Shown here piece by piece: positions 1 to 5,438 of a DNA stretch of 7,233 nt (position 1 is its first letter; every line of letters starts with the position of its first letter). The notes under the pieces were generated by a model. It saw only the letters and a list, made by a program, of their open reading frames with translations, searched no databases and was not told the origin of the DNA. The translations under genes and the position numbers were made by a program. The DNA comes from Flavobacteria bacterium RIFCSPLOWO2_12_FULL_31_7 (GTDB taxonomy: Bacteria; Bacteroidota; Bacteroidia; Flavobacteriales; Flavobacteriaceae): NCBI GenBank assembly GCA_001800945.1, contig MGWJ01000140.1, forward strand, positions 1 through 7,233, written 5' to 3'.

Positions 1-1
1 T

Positions 2-3000
2 AATAACTCAGCAGGATTTGCCGCATATTCCAATTTTTCTGCACAATTTGTTAGTCAGTACCCAGGAGCTAGTTTTTCTTTATCTGCAACTCATCCAACC
101 AGTACTTATGGATATAATGTATGGATAGATTGGAATAATGACACCGATTTTGATGACGCTGGAGAAAATGTTCTTTCTACAACTTATCTTTCTAGTCCTG
201 CAACTTTAGGAAACGTAACTATTCCTTTAGGTCAAGCAACAGGAAATTACAGAATGCGTATTAGAAATGCTTACTTAAGTAATCCCGCTCCTGCATGTGG
301 TTCATTTGGCTATGGAGAAGCAGAAGATTATACGGTTCGAGTTTTAGCACCACCAGCATGTAGTGGCACACCAGTGGCTGGTACAACAACTACTTCACCG
401 GTTTCTGGAAATCCGGGCTCTACATATGTGGTTTCAGCAACTGGATTCACCAATGCAACTGGACTAACCTTTCAATGGCAATATAGTACAACTGGTAGCG
501 GTGGACCTTGGACCAACCAAGGTGCTGCAACAACAACTTATTCAAATTATTCTGCGACTGCACCTGCCTTAGGTATTACAACTTATTGGCGTTTAGTAGT
601 TACTTGTACGGCTAGTTCACAAAGTGCAAATTCAGCAACAGCATCATTCACATCTGTTTCTACACAAAATGTTCCTGCAACCGGGAACAACTCAGTAACT
701 TGTGGAACTAATATCGTTTTATATGATAATGGAGGTAGTTCAACTGACTACGCAAATAGTTCAAATGGATATACTGTTTTAGATGCAGGTCTTGGTGCAA
801 CAATAAACATTTCTGGTAATTATACTACAGAAAGTGTTGATTATATTAGAATTTATAACGGAACAGGAACAACTGGCACATTATTGGCAACTTATTCTGG
901 AACTGGATCAATAAACTATACTGGGACAGTTGGACAAACTTTAACAGTTCAATTTACATCTGATAGTTCTGTTGTATATTCAGGCTTTGCTCTTTCTATT
1001 ACCTACAGTGGAGTATGTTATCCTGCTTGTAGCGGCACACCAATTGGAGGAACTGCAGTAGCAACACCAGCATCGGCTTCGCCTGGATCAAGTTATACTG
1101 TTTCAGCATCAGGCTATACTGGAGCAACAGGTCTAACATTTCAATGGCAATATAGTACAAATGGTGGAGGAACTTGGACAAATCAAGGTGTAGCTACCGG
1201 AACTTACGCTAATTATACTGCTACAGCACCAGCTTTAGGAACAACGGTATTATGGCATTTAATTGTTACGTGTACTGCAAGTGGTCAAAGCGGAACTTCT
1301 TCAAATGGTACTTTCAATTCCGTTTCAACACAAAATATTCCAACAACAGGTAACAATACAGTTAGCTGTGGAACTAACATCGTTTTATATGATAACGGGG
1401 GCGTTTCTGGAGACTATGCTAATAGCTCATCTGGTTATACCGTAATAGAAGCTGGACTTGCATCAACTATAACAATTTCAGGTAATTACATTACAGAAAA
1501 CGGACTTGACTACATAAGAATTTACAACGGAACTGGTACTGCAGGAACTTTATTAGCTTCATATACAGGAACTGGGACAATCAACTATACAGGAACTGCA
1601 GGACAAACACTAACGGTTCAATTTTACACTGATAGTTCAACTATTTATTCTGGTTTTAATCTATCTGTATCGTATACTGGAATTTGTTATCCTGCTTGTA
1701 GTGGAACTCCAACAGCAGGCACAGTAACAACAACACCAAACACAACTTGGCCTGGAAACCCATACACAGTTAGCGCATCAGGTTATACACAAGCATTAAA
1801 CTTAACTTACCAGTGGCAATACAGTACTACTGGAAGTGGAGGACCATGGATTAATGCTGGAGTAGCATCAAGTACTTATTCAGATTATAATGCTACTGCT
1901 CCTGCAAGTGGAGTTGTCTTATGGCACTTAATAGTAACGTGTACAAATAGTGCATCAAGTAGCACTTCATCAAATGGTACTTTTACCACTATGGCGGTGA
2001 GTGATGTCCTAACAGGATGTCCTAACGTTGTATCTGGCGGATTAGGTTTAAATGGCGCCGATCCAGCTCCTTTAAACTGTAGTACAGGAAGTTGTGTAGA
2101 CTTAGAAGCTACTTATTTAGATTTAGGAAATACAACAAACTATATCGTTGAACCAATTGCATACAATCCACCACGTGCATTTGACGGATTAGCAAATCCG
2201 GTAAGTGTGAATGTTGATGATGTTTGGTCACCAATTGTTAATTTACCTTTTAGTTTCTGTTTTTATGGGAATACATACAATCAATGTGTTATCGGATCTA
2301 ATGGAATTTTAAGTTTTAATACTGCTTTAGCAGGAACTTCGAGTGGATATAGTTTTAACAACAACATTCCAATTAGTGGAAATTCCGTTTTAAGAGAAAA
2401 TTCAATTTTTGGTGTTTTCCATGATATAAATCCTGGAGTTGGAACTTTAAAACAAGTTGGTTGGGAATTAATTACTTTACCTACAGGATGTAGAGCCTTA
2501 GTAGCATCTTGGTCAAATGTACCAATGTTCGATGAAAATGCCATTTTATACACAGGTATGATGGTTCTTTATGAAAACTCAAACGTTATTGAAGTTTACA
2601 TCAAAGAAAAAAACATTGATAACTTTGGAGCAGGAACATGGAACGATGGAAATGCAATTGTTGGAATTCAGAACGCTACAGGAACTATTGCATCAGTTCC
2701 GCCAGGAAGAAACGGATTAGACCCAAACTGGTCATCTGTAAATGAAGCATGGCGTTTTGTTCCGTCTGGAACTTCAATCGCTTCAATAAAATGGTACGAA
2801 GGTGCTGGAACTACAGGTCCAGTTGTAGGAACAACTCCTGTAATTAATGTTTGCCCAGCTGCAACTACAACATATACCGCAGAAATCACGTATACTTTAT
2901 GTAATGGATCAACAATAAAAGAAGTTGACCAAACACTAGTTACTGTATCAGCAAACAAAACATGGAATGGTTCTTCTGGAACAAACTGGAATACAGCCGC

Positions 3001-4678
3001 TAACTGGACACCATCTGGTGTACCTACAGCTACAGAAGGGATCGTAATTCCAAATACTACTAATAAACCAATTGTTTCTGGTGGAACTGCTGCTGTAGCT
3101 TGTAGTGTTAATATTCAAAATGGAGGATTATTAACTATCAATCCTGCCAACACTATCACCGTTACTAACTCAGTTACAGTAGCCGCAGGAGGAAATATGA
3201 TTATTGAAAACACAGGTAGTTTAGTCCAAATAAATAACGTGGTGAATAGCGGTAACATTCAATATAAAAGAACAGCAAATGTTAGACGACAAGACTATGT
3301 ATATTGGTCTTCACCAGTTGCTAATTTCTCAAATAGTGCCGTGTCACCTGGTACAAGTTTAGGATACCAATACAAATGGATTCCTACAATCGCAACAAAC
3401 ACTAATGGATTTGGAAATTGGACATTTGCTAATGAAACTATGGTTATTGGTAAAGGATATTGTTTAAGAGCACCTGATTCTTATTCTCTTTCAACAATAA
3501 CTCCTTACACTGCAACATTTGTTGGTGTACCAAATAACGGAAATCTTTCAATTCCAATTAGTCGAGGAACATACAATACAGCTGGAACCTATTCTACTGG
3601 TACTTCATCAACTCTAGGAACAAGAGATGACGACAACTGGAATTTAGTTGGAAATCCATATCCTTCAGCTATTCATGCCATTGATTTCTTAACTTTAAAT
3701 CCAAATATTGCTGGTTTCGTTAACATATGGACGCACGGTACTTTGCCTTCAAGCGCAATAGTAGATCCGTTTTATGCAGATTACGCATACAACTATACTC
3801 CAACTGATTATATCACTTATAACTCACTGGGAGCATCAGCAGGACCTGGCGTATTTAATGGAAGAATTGCTGGTGGTCAAGGTTTCTTTGTATCCATGAT
3901 TCATGGTGGAGCTACAACTCAAAACTTGATCTTTAATAATACTTTAAGAAACAGCAGCTACAACAATACTGTATTTTACAAAACTGCTGACGAACATAAA
4001 AAAGCAGAAGAATTAGAAAAACACAGGATTTGGTTCGATTTAGTTACGCCTTCTGGAACAAACATAAGATCTTTATTAGGATATGTTGAAAACGCAACAA
4101 ATGAAAATGACAGATTATTTGATGCTTTCTCTAATGAAAAATCAACGTTCAATATTTTCTCTTTTGTTGATGAAGAACCTATGCTTATTCAAGGAAGAAA
4201 ACTTCCTTTCGACAGTAATGACAAAGTGAATATTGGTGTAACTTTACCACAAGACGGATTATACAAAATTGCATTAAGCTCTGTAGATGGTTTGTTTTCT
4301 AATCCTAACCAAAAAATCTTTATCGAAGATAAATTGCTAAACGTAATTTACGATTTAAAAGAAGCACCCTATTCATTCATGGGTAACAAAGGAAATATTA
4401 CTAATAGATTTATTTTAAGATACACTAAATCTGATCAGATAACAGAACTTACCAACCAACTAAACGTATATGATAATAACGTATTGACTGTTGAATCAAG
4501 TAAATTAAAAATAAAAGACATCGTAATTTTTGATACCTTAGGTAAATTATTACTAAACAAAAACGATGTAAATGACAAAAATTATCAAATCGCTAAATTG
4601 AATAAAACCAATAGCATGTTGATAGTAAAAGTTACTTTGGAAGACAATACAGAAGAAGTAAGAAAAGTTATTTACTAA
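2..4678 (+). CDS. Large secreted multidomain surface protein (GEVED, Ig-like/CUB repeats, T9SS type C sorting region), 5' end missing
   Basis: The frame is open from base 2, so this is the last 1558 residues of a longer protein; the ATG at 254 falls inside a domain and is not the start. Numbering from base 2, the domains are: a GEVED domain to about residue 115 (VWIDWNNDTDFDDAGE at 40, GEAEDYTVRV at 105); Ig-like plus CUB unit 1 (118-340) and unit 2 (341-563); a third Ig-like domain (564-666); a NIDO-like module (about 667-920, LPFSFCFYG at 748); an Ig-like or PKD-like linker ending near 984; a beta-rich segment opening KTWNGSSGTNWN (from 986); and a long C-terminal region with NLVGNPYPSA (1214), RIWFDL (1342), QGRKLPF (1397) and the final sorting domain (about 1485-1558). 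The C-terminal pattern matches what I know as the T9SS 'sorting signal type C' seen in ChiA-like proteins of flavobacteria, so export through the outer membrane by T9SS is inferred. CUB, Ig-like and GEVED domains suggest adhesion or glycan/protein binding; no catalytic domain is visible in this part, but the missing N-terminus could hold one. Product name is descriptive. Confidence 0.93.
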   Translation, partial: NNSAGFAAYSNFSAQFVSQYPGASFSLSATHPTSTYGYNVWIDWNNDTDFDDAGENVLSTTYLSSPATLGNVTIPLGQATGNYRMRIRNAYLSNPAPACGSFGYGEAEDYTVRVLAPPACSGTPVAGTTTTSPVSGNPGSTYVVSATGFTNATGLTFQWQYSTTGSGGPWTNQGAATTTYSNYSATAPALGITTYWRLVVTCTASSQSANSATASFTSVSTQNVPATGNNSVTCGTNIVLYDNGGSSTDYANSSNGYTVLDAGLGATINISGNYTTESVDYIRIYNGTGTTGTLLATYSGTGSINYTGTVGQTLTVQFTSDSSVVYSGFALSITYSGVCYPACSGTPIGGTAVATPASASPGSSYTVSASGYTGATGLTFQWQYSTNGGGTWTNQGVATGTYANYTATAPALGTTVLWHLIVTCTASGQSGTSSNGTFNSVSTQNIPTTGNNTVSCGTNIVLYDNGGVSGDYANSSSGYTVIEAGLASTITISGNYITENGLDYIRIYNGTGTAGTLLASYTGTGTINYTGTAGQTLTVQFYTDSSTIYSGFNLSVSYTGICYPACSGTPTAGTVTTTPNTTWPGNPYTVSASGYTQALNLTYQWQYSTTGSGGPWINAGVASSTYSDYNATAPASGVVLWHLIVTCTNSASSSTSSNGTFTTMAVSDVLTGCPNVVSGGLGLNGADPAPLNCSTGSCVDLEATYLDLGNTTNYIVEPIAYNPPRAFDGLANPVSVNVDDVWSPIVNLPFSFCFYGNTYNQCVIGSNGILSFNTALAGTSSGYSFNNNIPISGNSVLRENSIFGVFHDINPGVGTLKQVGWELITLPTGCRALVASWSNVPMFDENAILYTGMMVLYENSNVIEVYIKEKNIDNFGAGTWNDGNAIVGIQNATGTIASVPPGRNGLDPNWSSVNEAWRFVPSGTSIASIKWYEGAGTTGPVVGTTPVINVCPAATTTYTAEITYTLCNGSTIKEVDQTLVTVSANKTWNGSSGTNWNTAANWTPSGVPTATEGIVIPNTTNKPIVSGGTAAVACSVNIQNGGLLTINPANTITVTNSVTVAAGGNMIIENTGSLVQINNVVNSGNIQYKRTANVRRQDYVYWSSPVANFSNSAVSPGTSLGYQYKWIPTIATNTNGFGNWTFANETMVIGKGYCLRAPDSYSLSTITPYTATFVGVPNNGNLSIPISRGTYNTAGTYSTGTSSTLGTRDDDNWNLVGNPYPSAIHAIDFLTLNPNIAGFVNIWTHGTLPSSAIVDPFYADYAYNYTPTDYITYNSLGASAGPGVFNGRIAGGQGFFVSMIHGGATTQNLIFNNTLRNSSYNNTVFYKTADEHKKAEELEKHRIWFDLVTPSGTNIRSLLGYVENATNENDRLFDAFSNEKSTFNIFSFVDEEPMLIQGRKLPFDSNDKVNIGVTLPQDGLYKIALSSVDGLFSNPNQKIFIEDKLLNVIYDLKEAPYSFMGNKGNITNRFILRYTKSDQITELTNQLNVYDNNVLTVESSKLKIKDIVIFDTLGKLLLNKNDVNDKNYQIAKLNKTNSMLIVKVTLEDNTEEVRKVIY
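353..1999 (+). repeat. In-gene tandem repeat: (Ig-like + CUB) x 2, then Ig-like alone
   Basis: Each unit begins with PACSGTP, at 353, 1022 and 1691, giving two intervals of exactly 669 nt (223 residues). Within a unit, about 115 residues of Ig-like sequence (core FQWQYST, W, ATAPA, VTCT) are followed by about 107 residues of CUB-like sequence (CGTNIVLYDNGG, DYIRIYNGTGT, GTLLA, LTVQF, YSGF). A hand alignment of units 1 and 2 gives about 160 identical columns of 224 (71%). The equal length comes from two compensating one-codon indels (STTGSGGPW against STNGGGTW, and TESVDY against TENGLDY). Unit 3 keeps the Ig-like half (YTVSASGYT, QWQYSTTGSGGPW, LWHLIVTCT) but switches to unrelated sequence near 1999, with no CUB. 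The pattern fits internal duplication followed by divergence. Confidence 0.92.
3641..4675 (+). other. T9SS type C C-terminal region of the surface protein
   Basis: This subregion covers about the last 345 residues. It begins at NLVGNPYPSAI, continues through GGQGFFV and LIFNNTLRNSSY, then RIWFDLVTPSG, LLGYVENATNENDRLFDA, LIQGRKLPF, IALSSVDGLF, IFIEDKLLNVIYDLK and RFILRYT. It ends with a compact beta-rich domain (VYDNNVLTVESSKLKIKDI, then IFDTLGKLLL and a last VRKVIY). This order of blocks is what I recognise from flavobacterial proteins annotated with the T9SS sorting signal type C. In that system the C-terminal domain directs the folded protein through the outer membrane and is usually removed or used for surface attachment. 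Boundaries are approximate. Confidence 0.85.
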
Positions 4679-5001
4679 TAATAGTTTAAAAAACTCCAAA
4701 AAGACCTTTGCTTTAAATAGTAAAGGTCTTTTTCATTGGCATAGGCTTCACGTTCAAAAGAAATATTTCTGTAAGCCAAATTCCAATTTTTATATTTTAC
4801 ATAACCTAATAAAAACTCCGTAAGATAAATCACAAAAAAAGGCAACACCAACATTTCTAATTGTTGTCTGATATGAATTTTTTCATGATTTAACAATACA
4901 ACATCATTTCTATCCAATTTCTCAGATAAAACAATAAAAGGAAATAAAGTTATTCCTCTCACCCACTTTGGGGTTAAATATTTAAAAACTATTACAATCA
5001 T
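4675..5001 (-). CDS. Small membrane protein with HExxH motif, M56/BlaR1-like mini-peptidase (putative)
   Basis: The 108-residue product has an N-terminal hydrophobic, basic segment (1-25), then LLNHEKIHIRQQLE with HEKIH at 39-43, a strongly hydrophobic stretch at about 51-68 (LVLPFFVIYLTEFLLGYV) and a C-terminal EREAYANEKD block (83-92). HExxH followed after a membrane helix by an acidic EREAY-type block is the arrangement of zinc ligands in M48/M56 membrane peptidases; here H39 and H43 would bind zinc, E40 would be the catalytic base and E83 or E85 the third ligand. I recall similar stand-alone proteins of about 110 residues in flavobacteria, usually left hypothetical. BlaR1-type proteins are much longer, with several helices and a sensor domain, so this is a minimal version. 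It could equally be a metal-binding protein with no protease activity. Its stop overlaps the stop of the large upstream gene by 4 nt (convergent), and it diverges from the DUF5522 gene. I see no convincing promoter for it. Confidence 0.8.
   Translation of the reverse strand: MIVIVFKYLTPKWVRGITLFPFIVLSEKLDRNDVVLLNHEKIHIRQQLEMLVLPFFVIYLTEFLLGYVKYKNWNLAYRNISFEREAYANEKDLYYLKQRSFWSFLNYY
4698..4733 (+). terminator. Intrinsic terminator hairpin, palindromic, shared at a convergent junction
   Basis: Arms AAAAAGACCTTT (4698-4709) and AAAGGTCTTTTT (4722-4733) are perfectly complementary over 12 bp, and the stem can extend inward by a G-T, a C-G and a T-A pair to leave a 6-nt loop. The right arm ends in five T on the plus strand and, by symmetry, also on the minus strand. 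It lies 20 nt after the TAA of the large surface-protein gene, as expected for its terminator. It also lies inside the opposing minus-strand gene, across codons about 90-102, about 20 nt before that gene's stop. Function in the plus direction is likely; in the minus direction it is only possible. Confidence 0.8.
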
Positions 5002-5012
5002 TTGTTACAAAG

Positions 5013-5044
5013 TTGCTAAATTTCTTCAATATATTTTAATTTTG
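5013..5044 (+). promoter_or_regulatory. Candidate Bacteroidota promoter upstream of the DUF5522 gene
   Basis: TAATTTTG at 5037-5044 is a perfect match to the -7 consensus TAnnTTTG of the Bacteroidota housekeeping sigma factor. A TTG at 5013-5015 sits 21 nt upstream, within the spacing reported for the -33 element in flavobacteria. It points towards the small gene at 5129 and would give a 5' leader of roughly 80 nt. The motif is short and the region AT-rich, so a chance match is possible. Confidence 0.5.
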
Positions 5045-5078
5045 CCTATGGAAAGAAGTAATCTTGATTAAAAATATT

Positions 5079-5086
5079 TATTTTTG
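5079..5086 (+). promoter_or_regulatory. Second TAnnTTTG (-7-like) element before the DUF5522 gene
   Basis: TATTTTTG is another perfect TAnnTTTG match, 42 nt downstream of the first and 42 nt before the ATG at 5129. No TTG or TTTG lies at the usual spacing: the nearest TTG, at 5064-5066, leaves only 12 nt. It is therefore weaker than the upstream candidate, or an alternative start needing an activator. Confidence 0.3.
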
Positions 5087-5128
5087 GTAAAAATTTAAAA
5101 AGAAATATTTTTAAGCCGATTTGCCAGT

Positions 5129-5305
5129 ATGAACAATGAAATAAATCCAAATAATTTAAAAGAAGGTGAAGATTTTTATTACACACCTGAAGGATATAAA
5201 TGTTTTACTGAAAAATACCACCTAAAACGTGGATATTGCTGTAAAAGCGGTTGCCGTCATTGTCCCTATGGATTTGACAAAAAAACCGATACCATCAATA
5301 AATAG
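5129..5305 (+). CDS. DUF5522 family small Cys-rich protein
   Basis: This 58-residue protein starts at the ATG at 5129 and ends at TAG (5303-5305). The N-terminal part carries EGEDFYYTPEGYKCFTEKYH, followed by LKRGYCCKSGCRHCPYGF. Its cysteines are at 25, 37, 38, 42 and 45, so the core is CCxxxCxxC followed by PYGF. I recognise this as the DUF5522 pattern, a short domain widespread in Bacteroidota and other bacteria with no established function. The clustered Cys residues plus His44 suggest binding of zinc or an iron-sulfur centre, which is inference. There is no signal peptide or membrane segment, so it should be cytoplasmic. The leader has no strong Shine-Dalgarno, which is usual in this phylum. 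It lies 133 nt upstream of hutU in the same direction with no terminator seen between them, so co-transcription is possible; a functional link to histidine breakdown is not shown. Confidence 0.88.
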   Translation: MNNEINPNNLKEGEDFYYTPEGYKCFTEKYHLKRGYCCKSGCRHCPYGFDKKTDTINK

Positions 5306-5438
5306 AAAATGGACATTCAATTATTCAAATATCGAATCAAAATTCACAAATCCTATCATAGGTCTGACATTCGTTATCCCTAGGTTTCAGTTGTTTAAAA
5401 TTTAACACATTAACCTAACGAATTAAAAAAAAACAAAA
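5306..5438 (+). other. Intergenic region before hutU with two short palindromes
   Basis: CCTATCATAGG (5352-5362) is a perfect 5-bp inverted repeat around one base, and CCTAGG (5379-5384) is a second palindrome 16 nt further on sharing the CCTA/TAGG ends. They could be an operator for hutU, but palindromes this short also arise by chance. A near-match to the -7 element, TAGGTTTC at 5381-5388, overlaps the second palindrome but has no -33 element at the right distance. No T-rich terminator is seen after the DUF5522 gene. The last 18 nt before the ATG are very A-rich, which is the common form of translation start region in flavobacteria. Confidence 0.3.

Noticed and set aside
254..256. ATG at 254 as the start of the large surface-protein gene
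   Set aside because: The same frame is open back to base 2 and encodes the conserved front of the GEVED domain (VWIDWNNDTDFDDAGE), so the real start is upstream of the window.
999..1181. Antisense open frame of 60 codons
   Set aside because: It lies fully opposite the Ig-like/CUB repeats, has a low-complexity Leu/Gln-rich product and no recognisable domain; it is a shadow of the repeat coding sequence.
1263..1445. Plus-strand open frame of 60 codons in another frame
   Set aside because: It is out of frame within the well-supported large gene, with no domain and no separate start signals.
353..1999. Repeats considered as a CRISPR array or mobile-element repeats
   Set aside because: The repeats are long (669 nt), in frame, diverged at codon level and encode Ig-like and CUB folds; there are no short direct repeats with unique spacers.
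2281..2958. Two antisense open frames (2281-2553 and 2668-2958)
   Set aside because: Both lie opposite conserved coding sequence of the surface protein and their products match nothing I recognise.
5306..5438. A riboswitch or small RNA in the hutU leader
   Set aside because: Only two very short palindromes are visible, with no long stem, no known riboswitch core and no terminator structure.
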